Assembly: GCF_003217495.1 (NCBI RefSeq) | Contig: NZ_QJSW01000002.1 | Coordinates: 420,296-484,295 of the forward strand | Source: Paenibacillus barcinonensis | Lineage (GTDB): Bacteria > Bacillota > Bacilli > Paenibacillales > Paenibacillaceae | Length of the DNA stretch: 64,000 bases | Reading direction: 5' to 3' | Shown here: piece by piece, positions 7,997 to 18,891 of the stretch | How the letters are laid out: each line of letters opens with the position of its first letter | Position numbering within the stretch: position 1 is the stretch's first letter | Notes under the pieces: generated by a model | Databases searched by the model: none | The model's input: only the letters and a program-made list of their open reading frames with translations | Told to the model about the DNA's origin: nothing | Program-made: the position numbers and the translations under genes

Positions 7997-9307
7997 TTTG
8001 GATTGTTCCTTTTTCATCATTACACCCGCATCCTGAAGCATCCATTCAATAAAGCATCCATACCCGGACTTTGGATCATTCACAAATACATGTGTTACAG
8101 CGCCGATCAGCTTGCCATTCTGCACAATGGGGCTGCCGCTCATGCCTTGAACGATGCCTCCTGTTTTGTCAATCAGCTTCGGATCAGTAATGCGAAGCAC
8201 AAGTCCCTTTGTGGCTGGCTCTGACTGGTCTGCAACATGCACAATATCAATGGCAAACCGCTCCACCTGCTGACCTTCCACAACGGTTAAAATTTCAGCC
8301 GGACCCTCTTTGACCTCATGTGAAAAAGCGACAGGAATACCTTGAGAATATAAGCTGTGCTCTGGATTTTGAGACATCTTCCCGAAGATACCAAATGCTG
8401 TATTTCGCTCAATATTGCCTAAAATTTTGCTCTCTTTAAGAAAATGAGCACGTTTTTCTCCTGGGTCACCTGTCTCACTCTTTGCAATTGAGGTCACATT
8501 TGATTGAACAATCTGTCCGCTCCCTACAACGATAGAGGTCTGTGTATTCATATCCGTAATCACATGACCCAGCGCTCCATATACACCTTGATCAGGTGCA
8601 TAAAAGGTCAATGTGCCCACACCTGCTGCTGAATCTCGAATGTACAGCCCCAATCTCCAGGCTTTGTCTTCTGCATCATAAGCTGGAGTCAGCTTGGTCT
8701 TAACGGTTTCATCTCCGCGCTTGAGAACGACATCAATGCCTTTGCTTTGCTTGCCTGCAAGCTCCACAGCTTCAGCTACACCCGACACACCATCCAGGCG
8801 TTTGCCATCCATGTGAGTAATCAAGTCACCTAATTTGATACCCGCAGCTTCGCCTGGAGACTTTCGCTCATCGGCACCCGAACGTACTAAGTGATGTCCG
8901 ACAACCAGAATGCCGGCCGATTTAACCTTAACACCAATGGTTTGACCCCCGGGAACGACACGCAGATCAGGAATAACCTTGACATTAACGGTTTTGACCG
9001 GAATTTTACCCCATAACTTCAAGGTTAATTTGGCATGCCCCGTCTGCTGAGGATGGAGATGCAGAGGCATTTGTCTGGTTACTCTTAATGCAGACTGTTG
9101 ATCCAGGCCTATGATATCCGGCCGATCCACTACTGCGCTTGAAGCGGCCGGTACTGCCAGCCTGACGTCTGTCTGCCTGCCTGCGAACACCTGCACTTCA
9201 TCAGGCAGGGAAGCATAACTTTGCATCGGCTGTATAGCCTGGCTAAGTACACATAGAAAGAAGGCAAATAAAAGACCTAGCAATTTTTTCCTGAGGGGGG
9301 AATTCAA
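7979..9307 (-). CDS. spoIVB: SpoIVB peptidase (S55 family), sigma-K checkpoint
   Basis: 442 residues. N-terminal hydrophobic signal/anchor (LLGLLFAFFLCVLSQAI), PDZ domain around 130-215 (GIKLGDLITHMDG), then the S55 serine peptidase domain with His in GALGHVI and nucleophile Ser in GMSGSPI. In Bacilli it is secreted from the forespore and cleaves SpoIVFA to trigger pro-sigma-K processing. Start appears to be TTG 9307, after AAAGGGAG with about 11-base spacing; no in-frame ATG fits. Placed between recN and spo0A as in Bacillus. Confidence 0.95.
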   Translation of the reverse strand: MNSPLRKKLLGLLFAFFLCVLSQAIQPMQSYASLPDEVQVFAGRQTDVRLAVPAASSAVVDRPDIIGLDQQSALRVTRQMPLHLHPQQTGHAKLTLKLWGKIPVKTVNVKVIPDLRVVPGGQTIGVKVKSAGILVVGHHLVRSGADERKSPGEAAGIKLGDLITHMDGKRLDGVSGVAEAVELAGKQSKGIDVVLKRGDETVKTKLTPAYDAEDKAWRLGLYIRDSAAGVGTLTFYAPDQGVYGALGHVITDMNTQTSIVVGSGQIVQSNVTSIAKSETGDPGEKRAHFLKESKILGNIERNTAFGIFGKMSQNPEHSLYSQGIPVAFSHEVKEGPAEILTVVEGQQVERFAIDIVHVADQSEPATKGLVLRITDPKLIDKTGGIVQGMSGSPIVQNGKLIGAVTHVFVNDPKSGYGCFIEWMLQDAGVMMKKEQSKNLKAG

Positions 9308-9427
9308 TGGCTGTCACACTCCCTTTGCTTCTTTCGCTTGACGAAAGGTGGTCGCCAATTGCGTACCTATAAGATAACCCTGCCCCCAGGCTTTTATTAC
9401 TGTCAAACATTACGCCAGCCGTCCGTT

Positions 9428-11146
9428 TCACCCTTTTTTGGCTTCCGCCAAATTCAGCATTTCCTGTGCATGATGCAGCGTTTTTTCTGTGATTTCCACG
9501 CCACCAAGCATACGTGCCAATTCCTTCACTCGACCTTCTTGAGATAACGACTCCACCTGGGTCATCGTGCGGCCATCATACACATGCTTTTCAATCAAAT
9601 ACTGATGATCCGCCATACATGCCACCTGCGGCAAGTGTGTGATCGAAAACACCTGACAAGTCGAAGATAGACGATATAGCTTCTCCGCAATGGATTGAGC
9701 CGCACGACCACTTACCCCCGTATCCACCTCGTCAAAAATCAATACCGGAATTCGGTCATGTCGAGCAAAGATGCTCTTCATCGCCAGCATCATTCTGGAC
9801 AGCTCTCCACCCGAAGCGATCTTGCCAAGTGGTCTCAGCGGCTCTCCGGGGTTTGGCGAGATCAGGAACTCAGCATTGTCTGCACCTTGGCGGCTAAAGC
9901 GTATACGGCGACCATTCCACTCGATTCCCTTTGGATCTTCTGCAGGCACGATCTGAACACGCAATGATGTCCGCTCCATCTGTAGATCTTTGAGTTCACT
10001 CTCGACTTGAGCAGCCAGCTCCTCGGCACATTGCTTCCGTACCTTGCTCAGTTCCTCGGCAGATTCCATAACGTGTACCAGCAGCTTGTCTCGCTCTGAA
10101 CGCAGCTTCTCCAAACGCTCATCTTTATTCTCAAGCTGGTCTGTTTCATGGCTAATCTGTTCATAATAGTTCAGAATCAATTCAACACTGTCGCCATATT
10201 TACGTCTCAGGCCCGAGATCAGATTCAGACGCTGCTCCACTTCCTCAAGCCTGCCCGGATTAAACTCGATTCGTTCCCGATAGTCCCGAAGCTGGAACGT
10301 CACATCCTCCAGTTGATAAAAAGCAGATTGCAGCTGTTCAACAATCGGCTGTAAACCTTTACTGTCGTAACCGGAAATATCCTCAATACGAGACAAAGCC
10401 AGACTGACCGCTTCCAAGCCCTTTTGTCCACTCAGCAATTCATATGCACCAACTACACTGTCCATCATTTTCTCGCTATGGGATAGTTTGACCCGTTCTT
10501 CACCGAGTAATTCATCTTCTCCTCGGGTAAGGCTGGCGGCTGCAATCTCTTCAAGCTGAAAACGGTACATATCCAGCAACTGATATGCCCGTTGGCTGGA
10601 TTCCTGAAGTGCCCTTAGTTCCTTCTCTGCGGCGATAAATTTGCTGTATCGCTCCTGATACTTCGCCTTGACTGGACCTATAACTTCGGAGCCATACGTA
10701 TCCAGCAAACCAAGGTGACTTTCTGCGCGCAGCAAGCTCTGGTGCTCATGCTGACCGTGAATGTTGATCAGCTTCTCGCCCACTTCACGAAGCATCGTCA
10801 GATTGACCAGCTGTCCATTAATGCGTGACGTGCTCTTGCCCTGTGTGTTTAATTCGCGCCGAATGACCAGATGTTCTTCAGGCTCACAGTGAATGCCAAG
10901 CTGCTCCAACGTGCTCCACACCGGATGTGTAGGCTCCATCTCGAACAGCGCTTCCATCTCCGCCTTATCACATCCGTACCGAATTAAATCGGCCGAGCTT
11001 CGTCCCCCTGCGATTAAGCCTAAAGCATCTATAATAATGGATTTACCCGCACCGGTTTCCCCGGACAAAACATGAAATCCCGGATGAAAGACAACGTCCA
11101 CTTCCTCCACCACGGCCAGATTGCGAATGGATAACGTAACTAACAT
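9428..11146 (-). CDS. recN: DNA repair protein RecN
   Basis: SMC-like ATPase for double-strand-break repair, 572 residues. Walker A SGETGAGKSIIIDALGL at the N-terminus, long coiled-coil arms through the middle, and C-terminal ABC signature LASGGELSRMMLA with Walker B VLIFDEVDTGVSG. Start ATG 11146 (MLVTLSIRN) follows CGGAGGTG by 9 bases; the upstream GTG at 11158 lies inside that ribosome site and is rejected. It lies 23 bases after argR, which suggests cotranscription. Confidence 0.97.
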   Translation of the reverse strand: MLVTLSIRNLAVVEEVDVVFHPGFHVLSGETGAGKSIIIDALGLIAGGRSSADLIRYGCDKAEMEALFEMEPTHPVWSTLEQLGIHCEPEEHLVIRRELNTQGKSTSRINGQLVNLTMLREVGEKLINIHGQHEHQSLLRAESHLGLLDTYGSEVIGPVKAKYQERYSKFIAAEKELRALQESSQRAYQLLDMYRFQLEEIAAASLTRGEDELLGEERVKLSHSEKMMDSVVGAYELLSGQKGLEAVSLALSRIEDISGYDSKGLQPIVEQLQSAFYQLEDVTFQLRDYRERIEFNPGRLEEVEQRLNLISGLRRKYGDSVELILNYYEQISHETDQLENKDERLEKLRSERDKLLVHVMESAEELSKVRKQCAEELAAQVESELKDLQMERTSLRVQIVPAEDPKGIEWNGRRIRFSRQGADNAEFLISPNPGEPLRPLGKIASGGELSRMMLAMKSIFARHDRIPVLIFDEVDTGVSGRAAQSIAEKLYRLSSTCQVFSITHLPQVACMADHQYLIEKHVYDGRTMTQVESLSQEGRVKELARMLGGVEITEKTLHHAQEMLNLAEAKKG

Positions 11147-11169
11147 CTGCAAAAACACCTCCGGCTGAT

Positions 11170-11619
11170 TTAAGCAATATATCCCATAATCCGTTCAATG
11201 ACAGTCACACTGTTATCCTCCGTACGACAAATGATCAGAATCGTATCATCTCCGCAGATGGTGCCCATCACTTCAGTCCACTCAATGTTATCCAGCAATG
11301 CAGCAATGGAGTTCGCCGTTCCTGGCAAACATTTCATAACTACAAGATTGTTTGTGTGGTCAATATGCAGAAAGTTATCCACCAATGCACGCTTGAGCTT
11401 TTGAATCGGATTATAACGCTGATCGGTCGGTAAGGAGTATTTGTATCGCCCGTCATCCATCGGAATTTTAATTAATAGAAGTTCCTTAATATCCCTGGAT
11501 ACCGTTGCCTGCGTAACCTGAAAACCCGATTGGCGCAGTGCTTCAACCAGGTCATCCTGGGTTTCTATTTCATTCTGACTAATAATTTCACGAATTTTAA
11601 TATGTCGTTGTCCTTTCAT
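11170..11619 (-). CDS. argR: arginine repressor ArgR/AhrC
   Basis: 149 residues. N-terminal winged helix ([32 protein letters not shown]) binds ARG operators; the C-terminal hexamerisation and arginine-binding domain has [11 protein letters not shown] and [11 protein letters not shown]. Start ATG 11619 after GGAGGCATGT; a longer frame to 11646 lacks a site. The argR-recN pair is conserved in Bacillales. Confidence 0.97.
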   Translation of the reverse strand: MKGQRHIKIREIISQNEIETQDDLVEALRQSGFQVTQATVSRDIKELLLIKIPMDDGRYKYSLPTDQRYNPIQKLKRALVDNFLHIDHTNNLVVMKCLPGTANSIAALLDNIEWTEVMGTICGDDTILIICRTEDNSVTVIERIMGYIA

Positions 11620-11719
11620 ACATGCCTCCAGTAAAATGTATTGCAATCAAGCGGCTTACATCACCGCAATGCTGTCCTATGTCAAATTTTCGAGCGTCAA
11701 ATTTCATGCTTAGTATAGA

Positions 11720-12205
11720 TTAGTCCATATCTTCTCCATCATACACGTCTTCCTGATAATCCATAAGCCTGATAACAATAATATCGGAATTTTCAAGGTC
11801 AACATACAGTAAACCTTCACATCCAGGATATAAGAGCAGATAAGAAAGGAAACGGTCTCTGACCGCAGGTCCGCTCAGTTCAAGCGGCAGTCTGCGGCGG
11901 GATGTTTTCACTAAATATCGAGCATCCTCCCGCTCCGCAACATAATCAATGAACAGCCTGCTGTATAATACGGCCTCATCCGCTTCAAAGGCTAATGGAA
12001 CCTTCATTTTGCCACCAATGACGTCATACCCATTCTCTTCAAGCAATTCCAGTGCAGGAGAAGGCTGAATATGTTCATTCAGCTGCAGCTCTGCCAGGCT
12101 TACCGGAATGGGACGATTCACCCAGCTACGCAGTCCAAAAAACAACCATACGATCAAACAGACAGCTAATACACCAATTACTATTGTGTCAGATTGCCCG
12201 TTCAT
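11720..12205 (-). CDS. membrane-anchored hypothetical protein
   Basis: 161 residues: one N-terminal membrane helix (VIGVLAVCLIVWLFFGL), then a soluble acidic domain of about 130 residues with no motif known to me. It sits between tlyA and argR on the same strand. GAGGTGAGCAG precedes ATG 12205 (a GTG directly before it is possible). In Bacillus argR follows tlyA directly, so this is an added gene relative to that order. Function unknown. Confidence 0.65.
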   Translation of the reverse strand: MNGQSDTIVIGVLAVCLIVWLFFGLRSWVNRPIPVSLAELQLNEHIQPSPALELLEENGYDVIGGKMKVPLAFEADEAVLYSRLFIDYVAEREDARYLVKTSRRRLPLELSGPAVRDRFLSYLLLYPGCEGLLYVDLENSDIIVIRLMDYQEDVYDGEDMD

Positions 12206-12274
12206 CACTGCTCACCTCGAAAACATATTCGAGATTGAACAGCAGTTTTCCTTTATCCTGAAACATCTTTCCAG

Positions 12275-12304
12275 CGAAAAGAAACTCATCCTATGATGAG
12301 TTTC
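12275..12304 (-). terminator. terminator overlapping the end of tlyA
   Basis: GAAACTCATC (12281-12290) pairs with GATGAGTTTC (12295-12304); the minus-strand exit is TTTTC. Confidence 0.75.
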
Positions 12305-13142
12305 CCGTGAAAGTATGTGCCGCTTCCTTGGCCACCTGCTCAGCAAGTGTATCAAGCTCAAGTAAAGCGCTGTCGTTCTCTGGTTGTTCGGCCTCCGGTG
12401 CTTCCAGTCGCCAATGTGCGAGAAATTCAATATTACCCTCACCGCCTGTAATCGGAGAGAAGGTCAGCCCTTTCAGCGTTAAACCGAGTTGACTGGCAAA
12501 ATGAAGCGTCGTTTGCAATACATCCTTGTGTACCTTCCAATCACGAACTACCCCGGATTTTCCTACCTTATCTCGCCCTGCTTCGAATTGCGGTTTGATC
12601 AATGCCACAATATCTGAAGGCTTCTGCAGCAATGCTAAAAGAGGTGGCAAAATAATCCGTAAGGAAATGAAGGACACATCAATGCTCGCGAAGTTTGGCA
12701 CAGGTCCGAGTAAATCCTCAGGTGTGACGTATCTGAAATTCGTACGTTCCATAACTGTGACCCGCTCGTCGTTTCGTAAGGACCAATCCAGCTGATTGTA
12801 CCCGACATCAATAGCATAAACATGGGATGCACCATGCTGAAGAGCACAATCGGTAAAACCGCCAGTGGAGGAGCCAATATCCAGCATGACAAGCTCATTC
12901 ATATTTAGATCGAAGTGGCGGATCGCTTTTTCGAGCTTCAGTCCACCTCGACCTACATATGGATGTACAGAGCCCTTGACTTTAATCTCCGCATCCCTCG
13001 GAATTTTCATCCCTGCTTTTTCAATCGGCTCATTATTGGCATATACAAGACCCGCCATAATTGCAGCCTTTGCCTTCTCACGGCTTTCGTAATAGCCCTG
13101 CTCCACCAGCAGCACATCTATTCGTTCTTTCGGGAGTGACAT
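12291..13142 (-). CDS. tlyA: TlyA-family rRNA 2'-O-methyltransferase
   Basis: 283 residues. N-terminal S4 RNA-binding domain (ERIDVLLVEQGYYESREKAKAAIMAG in outline) and a C-terminal FtsJ-type Rossmann methyltransferase with SAM loop LDIGSSTGGFTDCAL and VALIKPQFEAGR. The family (YqxC) methylates 16S/23S rRNA ribose in mycobacteria; older annotations call it haemolysin A. GGATAGGAG precedes the ATG. Downstream of dxs in the same orientation, as in Bacillus. Confidence 0.93.
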   Translation of the reverse strand: MSLPKERIDVLLVEQGYYESREKAKAAIMAGLVYANNEPIEKAGMKIPRDAEIKVKGSVHPYVGRGGLKLEKAIRHFDLNMNELVMLDIGSSTGGFTDCALQHGASHVYAIDVGYNQLDWSLRNDERVTVMERTNFRYVTPEDLLGPVPNFASIDVSFISLRIILPPLLALLQKPSDIVALIKPQFEAGRDKVGKSGVVRDWKVHKDVLQTTLHFASQLGLTLKGLTFSPITGGEGNIEFLAHWRLEAPEAEQPENDSALLELDTLAEQVAKEAAHTFTGNSS

Positions 13143-13213
13143 GTCTTTCTCCTATCCACTAATAATCCACCCTCACTAAAGCAATGAATCATTCTTTTCA
13201 TTTTAAACAGCTA

Positions 13214-15121
13214 TTAAGATGGAAAGCGTGTTTTGGACATTCCGTATGAAGATTGAACCACCATTTTCCGAAGTTCATTGCACACGTTCTCCACCGTAAG
13301 TCCAACTTCCTCACGTTGCTCCTTGATGCTTCCATGCTCAATAAAACGATCAGGAATGCCCATCAGGTGCACTTGAACATCATGTATCCCTTGCTCGGCA
13401 TAGAATTCCAATACCGCACTGCCCATACTGCCCGCCTGAGAGGTTTCTTCGAGAACAATTAATTTCGTTCCCCTCACAGCGAGATCTCGCAACATTTGCT
13501 CATCCAGCGGTTTCAGGAAGCGTGCGTTGATTACACCGGTATTGATACCTTCACGCTTGATTACCTCCGCCGCTTCCTCAGCCAGCTGCACCATAGAACC
13601 GGAAGCGATGATAGCGTAACCCTCAGCTGGACGCAGCTGCTCCCATGTCCCAATCGGAATAGGTACAAGCACCTCATCCAAAGGTACTCCAACCACATTG
13701 TTACGTGGATAACGGTAAGCAATCGGACCTTCGTTATAATCAAGCGCCGTTTTCATCATATGGCGCAATTCATTCTCATCCTTTGGCATCATCAGCACGA
13801 TATTCGGAATGTGACGCATGAAGGCAACATCGTATACCCCTTGATGTGTCTCACCATCCGGTCCAACAAATCCTGCGCGGTCAATTGCAAACATTACATT
13901 GGCGTTATGACGACAAATGTCGTGCACAATCTGGTCATACGCACGCTGCATGAATGTCGAGTATACCGCATAGACCGGCTTCAAGCCTTCCATCGCAAGT
14001 GCCGCACACATCGTCGCTGCATGCTGCTCGGCAATACCGACATCAATCATTCGATCGGGATAAGCCTTGCTGAACGGGATCAGACCTGAGCCTGTCGGCA
14101 TTGCAGGTGTAACAGCGACAATGCGTTTGTCCTCCTTGGCAAGTTCAACCAGCGTTTGTCCGAAGATCTCCGTATACATGGGCTTGCCGACGGCCTTCAG
14201 CACCTGACCCGATTCAATCTTGTACGGAGATATGCCGTGCCACTTATGCGAATCAGCCTCGGCAGGCTGATAACCCTTACCTTTTGTTGTGAGTACATGC
14301 ACCAGCACCGGGCCGTCCACATTATCCGCTTGTTTGAACGCTTCGATTAATTGAGGAATGTCATGTCCGTCAATCGGCCCCAAATATTTGAATCCCAGCT
14401 CTTCAAAAAGCACACCAGGAACCATCATATATTTGACGCTATCTTTGATCCAGCTTGCCGACTTGGCCAGACGATCGCCAATGGCAGGAATTTTTTTGAG
14501 CATGCCCTCTACATCATCTTTTGCCTTCAAATAATGACGATCGGAGCGAATTTTACTCAAATATTTGTGCATCGCACCCACGTTAGGGGCAATGGACATT
14601 TCGTTATCATTCAGCACCACCATCATCTTCCGCTGCTCATGACCGATATGGTTGAGCGCTTCAAACGCCATACCACCAGTCAGTGCACCGTCACCAATAA
14701 TGGGAATAACCTGATTATCTTCACCCTTCAGATCTCGAGCAAGAGCCATGCCCATAGCCGCAGACAATGAAGTGCTGCTGTGACCAGCTTCCCATACGTC
14801 ATGCTCACTTTCGTTGCGTTTGACAAATCCGCATAATCCATTCTGCTGGCGAAGCGTGTCAAAGCGATCCATTCGGCCCGTTAACACTTTATGCACATAA
14901 GCCTGATGCCCTACGTCAAAAATCATTTTGTCTTTCGGACTATTATAGCAGTAGTGCAGGGCCACCGTGAGCTCAACCACTCCTAAGTTTGGTGCAAGAT
15001 GCCCGCCTGTAGCTGACAGCTTCTCAATCAGAAACTGCCGAATCTCTGCCGACAAAAGGGCAAGATCATCATGGGACATCCCTTTTAGATCACTGGGTTG
15101 TTTAATTTGTGGAAGCAGCAC
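13214..15121 (-). CDS. dxs: 1-deoxy-D-xylulose-5-phosphate synthase
   Basis: First enzyme of the MEP isoprenoid pathway (pyruvate + glyceraldehyde-3-phosphate to DXP), 635 residues, full length. Thiamine-diphosphate motif [18 protein letters not shown] with NDN, the transketolase His in VGHQAYVHK, and central YR domain [19 protein letters not shown]. Start is GTG 15121 with GGGGAG six bases before. Upstream lies ispA, so DXP and prenyl-diphosphate synthesis are adjacent. Confidence 0.97.
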   Translation of the reverse strand: MLLPQIKQPSDLKGMSHDDLALLSAEIRQFLIEKLSATGGHLAPNLGVVELTVALHYCYNSPKDKMIFDVGHQAYVHKVLTGRMDRFDTLRQQNGLCGFVKRNESEHDVWEAGHSSTSLSAAMGMALARDLKGEDNQVIPIIGDGALTGGMAFEALNHIGHEQRKMMVVLNDNEMSIAPNVGAMHKYLSKIRSDRHYLKAKDDVEGMLKKIPAIGDRLAKSASWIKDSVKYMMVPGVLFEELGFKYLGPIDGHDIPQLIEAFKQADNVDGPVLVHVLTTKGKGYQPAEADSHKWHGISPYKIESGQVLKAVGKPMYTEIFGQTLVELAKEDKRIVAVTPAMPTGSGLIPFSKAYPDRMIDVGIAEQHAATMCAALAMEGLKPVYAVYSTFMQRAYDQIVHDICRHNANVMFAIDRAGFVGPDGETHQGVYDVAFMRHIPNIVLMMPKDENELRHMMKTALDYNEGPIAYRYPRNNVVGVPLDEVLVPIPIGTWEQLRPAEGYAIIASGSMVQLAEEAAEVIKREGINTGVINARFLKPLDEQMLRDLAVRGTKLIVLEETSQAGSMGSAVLEFYAEQGIHDVQVHLMGIPDRFIEHGSIKEQREEVGLTVENVCNELRKMVVQSSYGMSKTRFPS

Positions 15122-15416
15122 GAGAATCTCCCCGCTTTCCTAGAATGTTTGTTTATTATTTGTTGTTTTTTCATTGAATGAAACGTAATTGATTCCATAA
15201 CATTGAACCATTATACCATAAAAAAACAAGAATCATAATTTACGGCCTGTGCATCCGATCACAATTTCCGGTGGCCGGTTCATATGCGAAGCTCTGAATT
15301 ATGTATCCTTGTACAATGAGAAAAGGGGCTTTCACGTACTGGCAAGAAAAGGCCATTACATTGTTTACACCATTCTTTCCTCTTTGAATCAGCACACTTC
15401 ATAGGACGGTACGAAA
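15122..15416 (-). promoter_or_regulatory. ispA-dxs intergenic region with candidate extended -10 promoter
   Basis: A 295-base gap. On the minus strand TGGTATAAT (15210-15218) is an extended -10 element (TGnTATAAT) about 90 bases before dxs; the -35 is poor. I see no gene or clear terminator in the rest. Confidence 0.45.
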
Positions 15417-16322
15417 TTAATGGTCACGGCTCATCAGGTAATCAGCAATCTCCATTAACCTTGAAGCATCAGGCAGCTCGGCTCGTTCAAGGGCATCCTT
15501 GGCGGATTGTGTGAGCGACTTCACTTCGGCAATGGAAGCTTCCATGCCGATAAAATACGGGTAGGTTACCTTCTGCTGATTCACATCACTTTGTGTTTTC
15601 TTGCCCATCTTCTGCTCGTCACCCGTCAGATCGAGAATATCGTCCTGAATCTGGAATGCCAGACCAAGATCACGTCCAAACACACTTAACGCTTCAAGCT
15701 GCCCTTCCGTGGCCCCGCCAATCCGTGCACCTGCAATGAGTGAAAAAACAATCAGATCACCTGTTTTATGCAAATGGATATATTGGAGCTGTGACAAGTC
15801 CGTCATCCCCTGCTCGCCTTCCATATCCGCTACCTGACCACCGACCATGCCTCTGGCTCCCGCAAGCTCTGCCAGATCCTCCACAATCGACAACAAAGCA
15901 TCAGCACTCACTCCGCTTTGGCGACCAGACTGAACAATGCTGTAAAAAGCATGGGTCAATAAAGCATCACCCGCAAGGATGGCTGTGGCCTCACCAAAAA
16001 CTTTGTGATTCGTTAATTTTCCCCTGCGATAATCGTCATTATCCATAGCAGGCAGGTCGTCGTGGATCAAGGAATACGTATGAACCATCTCCACGGCGCA
16101 GGCTGCCGGCATCGCAGCTTTACGCTCCGCACCGAAGGCTTCCGCCGCAGCAACGACCAGAAGTGGACGAAGGCGTTTGCCTCCGGCCATTAAAGAATAC
16201 TGCATCGCTTCCGTCAGCGAACGTGGTACATCCCAGTGCTCAGGAAGAATATGCTTCAATGCTTCGGTAACTTCTCCAGTAATCTCCTGCAAATAAACAT
16301 CAAATGGAGCACGGTTACTCAT
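15417..16322 (-). CDS. ispA: polyprenyl (farnesyl) diphosphate synthase
   Basis: 301 residues. Condenses IPP with allylic diphosphates. First aspartate-rich motif DDLPAMDNDD and second motif DDILD with the preceding FQIQ, and GGKRLRP for IPP binding. Length and motifs fit the geranyl/farnesyl diphosphate synthase class of Bacillales (YqiD). Overlaps xseB by eight bases, so translationally coupled. Confidence 0.95.
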   Translation of the reverse strand: MSNRAPFDVYLQEITGEVTEALKHILPEHWDVPRSLTEAMQYSLMAGGKRLRPLLVVAAAEAFGAERKAAMPAACAVEMVHTYSLIHDDLPAMDNDDYRRGKLTNHKVFGEATAILAGDALLTHAFYSIVQSGRQSGVSADALLSIVEDLAELAGARGMVGGQVADMEGEQGMTDLSQLQYIHLHKTGDLIVFSLIAGARIGGATEGQLEALSVFGRDLGLAFQIQDDILDLTGDEQKMGKKTQSDVNQQKVTYPYFIGMEASIAEVKSLTQSAKDALERAELPDASRLMEIADYLMSRDH

Positions 16323-16572
16323 TCATTTCACCGCTCTCATCATCCGCCGTACCAAACGGCTTTTTACGAAGCTCTCCATCTTCTTCTACGATCATCTCGA
16401 TCTTGCGTTCCACTTGTTCGAGCTTGAGACCACACAACTGGGAGAGCTTCATACCACGCTGAAACAGATCAATCGCTTGCTCCAGAGGAACATCACCATG
16501 CTCCAGTTGACCAACGATGTCTTCCAATGCCGCCATTGCCTCTTCAAAATTCAGTTCCGGTTCATTTGCCAT
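16315..16572 (-). CDS. xseB: exodeoxyribonuclease VII small subunit
   Basis: 85 residues, all-helical; FEEAMAALEDIVGQLE and LEQAIDLFQRGMKL are the family signature. Partner of XseA, in single-strand DNA degradation. Overlaps xseA upstream by 11 bases and ispA downstream by 8, a tight operon. Confidence 0.95.
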   Translation of the reverse strand: MANEPELNFEEAMAALEDIVGQLEHGDVPLEQAIDLFQRGMKLSQLCGLKLEQVERKIEMIVEEDGELRKKPFGTADDESGEMNE

Positions 16573-17926
16573 GGATGTTGTCGTCCTCCTTCATTCCCCA
16601 AACCTGACAGTCAAGCTGCCCGTCCGCTAATTTGATCTTAACCGAATCTCCAGGCTGTACATCTTTTAAAGATTTGATTAATCGCTGTTCATGCTCGTCA
16701 TAGACGAGACTATAACCTCGAGACATGACTTTTAAAGGACTAAGTGCATCAAGATGCCGCACAAATGATTTCCATTGTTGCTGCTTGCTGCGCGTGATGG
16801 ACCTCATCGCCAGTTCAAGCTGCTTTCGCGCTGCCGCATGATCACGACGCGCTGAGTTCACCTGTTCCCGAGGATTAAAGCGCTGCAACGCTGCACGCAA
16901 GCGTTCCTGCTTCTCCAGGGTCCACCTCATACGTGTATTCACACTTCGCTGCAAACGCTGCTGCAGCATATCGAGACGCTCTGTGTGCTGCATCAACGTC
17001 CTCCGTGGATGCACCAGCACTGGAGAGCGCTGTAATCGGGTCAACCGTTCCCGATGATATACCGCACGCTGTCTCAAACTGCTCTGTAGCTGCCGCTGTC
17101 TTTGAGCAATCTGTTCCAGCAGCTCTGCCCGATTCGGTACAGCAAGCTCAGCCGCCGCCGTAGGAGTCGCAGCTCGTAAATCTGCGGCAAAGTCCGCAAT
17201 CGTAAAGTCCGTTTCATGCCCCACCGCGGAGATGACTGGAATGGTAGAAGCAGCAATGGCGCGAGCAACAATCTCCTCGTTAAACGCCCACAGCTCCTCC
17301 AGTGATCCCCCGCCCCGTCCTATAATCAGCACATCTGCTTCCTTCATGAAGTTTAAGTTCTGAATAGCTTTAACGATGGATGGTGCCGCACCCTTTCCTT
17401 GAACGAGCACGGGGTATAGCACCACCCTCGCAGACGGGTATCTCCGCTGGAGTGTAATCATGATATCACGTACAGCCGCGCCTGTAGGCGAAGTAACAAC
17501 ACCAATCGTTTGCGGGTAGCGGGGAATAGGTCTTTTGCGAGCGGCAGAAAAAAGCCCTTCCTCATCCAGCTTTTTTTTCAGCTGCTCATAAGCCAGATAT
17601 AAGCTGCCTATGCCATCCGGCTGCATATGTGTAGCGTAGAATTGGTACTGACCATCCCGTTCATACACAGACACATTACCACGCGCAATAACCCTTGCAC
17701 CCTCCTTCGGTACAAAGGGCAATCGCTGATTATGAGAAGCAAACATAATTGATTTAATTCGGCTATCCTTATCCTTCAACGTAAAATACATGTGGCCGCT
17801 GGAGTGATGCGTGAAATTCGAAATCTCTCCGCGTAGCCAGACGTCCGACAGAACCTGATCCGATTCCAGCTTCATCCGGATATAACGGTTCAGGTCCTTG
17901 ATAGAATAAATTTTCTGCTCTGCCAC
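16562..17926 (-). CDS. xseA: exodeoxyribonuclease VII large subunit
   Basis: 454 residues. N-terminal OB-fold (SDVWLRGEISNFTHHSSGHMYF in outline), catalytic middle domain (GVVTSPTGAAVRDI, IIGRGGGSLEELWAFN, SAVGHETDFTIAD) and a long basic coiled-coil C-terminus. Start is GTG 17926 with a weak AGGT site, 10 bases after the folD stop. Confidence 0.96.
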   Translation of the reverse strand: MAEQKIYSIKDLNRYIRMKLESDQVLSDVWLRGEISNFTHHSSGHMYFTLKDKDSRIKSIMFASHNQRLPFVPKEGARVIARGNVSVYERDGQYQFYATHMQPDGIGSLYLAYEQLKKKLDEEGLFSAARKRPIPRYPQTIGVVTSPTGAAVRDIMITLQRRYPSARVVLYPVLVQGKGAAPSIVKAIQNLNFMKEADVLIIGRGGGSLEELWAFNEEIVARAIAASTIPVISAVGHETDFTIADFAADLRAATPTAAAELAVPNRAELLEQIAQRQRQLQSSLRQRAVYHRERLTRLQRSPVLVHPRRTLMQHTERLDMLQQRLQRSVNTRMRWTLEKQERLRAALQRFNPREQVNSARRDHAAARKQLELAMRSITRSKQQQWKSFVRHLDALSPLKVMSRGYSLVYDEHEQRLIKSLKDVQPGDSVKIKLADGQLDCQVWGMKEDDNIHGK

Positions 17927-17936
17927 AGACAGATAC

Positions 17937-18794
17937 CTAGGCCAGTCCGTGAGCGCGCTTCGCCGCGATCAGCGTGTTCTGCATCAGCATCGTAATGGTC
18001 ATCGGGCCAACGCCGCCAGGCACAGGTGTAATTGGGCCGGAGACCTCTTTAACACTTTCAAAATCAACATCACCTGCGAGTTTTCCGTTATCCAAACGAT
18101 TCATGCCGACATCAATGACTACTGCACCCGGTTTAACGTACTCAGCATCAACGAAGTTCGCGCGACCGATGGCTACAACGAGAATGTCTGCCTGACGTGT
18201 AATTTCTTTCATGTTGGCTGTACGAGAATGACACATGGTTACCGTTGCGTTCTCACGCTGCAAGAGCAGGGATACCGGCTTGCCGACAATGTTGCTTCGG
18301 CCGATTACCACTGCATGTTTACCAGACATTTCAATTCCGGTACGCTTGATCAGCTCAATAACACCCGCTGGAGTACATGGCAGCAAGCTGTCATCTCCGA
18401 TGACCAGATTACCAACATTAACAGGGTGGAAGCCATCTACATCTTTCTCTACAGCGATCGCATCAATCACTGCCTTTTCCTCAATGTGTCCTGGGAGCGG
18501 TAGCTGCACCAGAATCCCATTAATGGATTCCTGTTTGTTAAGCTTGTCCACCAGCGCAAGCAAATCTGCTTGAGATGTGCTTGCATGCAAACGATGCACT
18601 TCGGAATAAAAACCGAGATCATGGCATGCTTTTTCCTTGTTGCGTACATACACCTGAGATGCCGGATCTTCACCAACGAGCACAACTGCCAGACCAGGTA
18701 CTACCCCCTGTTCGCTAAGCTGTTGCACTTCTGCGGTCATGCTTGCGCGGAGCTCTTGGGATACTTCTTTGCCGTTAATAATAGATGCTGTCAT
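17937..18794 (-). CDS. folD: bifunctional methylenetetrahydrofolate dehydrogenase / methenyl-THF cyclohydrolase
   Basis: 285 residues, full length. One-carbon metabolism: 5,10-methylene-THF to 10-formyl-THF. Signature segments [14 protein letters not shown] (catalytic Lys), [11 protein letters not shown], and [14 protein letters not shown] for NADP binding, PGGVGPMT at the end. GGGGAGAGAG precedes ATG. Confidence 0.97.
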   Translation of the reverse strand: MTASIINGKEVSQELRASMTAEVQQLSEQGVVPGLAVVLVGEDPASQVYVRNKEKACHDLGFYSEVHRLHASTSQADLLALVDKLNKQESINGILVQLPLPGHIEEKAVIDAIAVEKDVDGFHPVNVGNLVIGDDSLLPCTPAGVIELIKRTGIEMSGKHAVVIGRSNIVGKPVSLLLQRENATVTMCHSRTANMKEITRQADILVVAIGRANFVDAEYVKPGAVVIDVGMNRLDNGKLAGDVDFESVKEVSGPITPVPGGVGPMTITMLMQNTLIAAKRAHGLA

Positions 18795-18891
18795 TGTACT
18801 CTCTCTCCCCTATATGAACATATATTAGATAAAACGATCTGGATGTAATCTCAAAAGAAAGCTGGCCTGCCTGCTCGTTTAAGAACGCTGG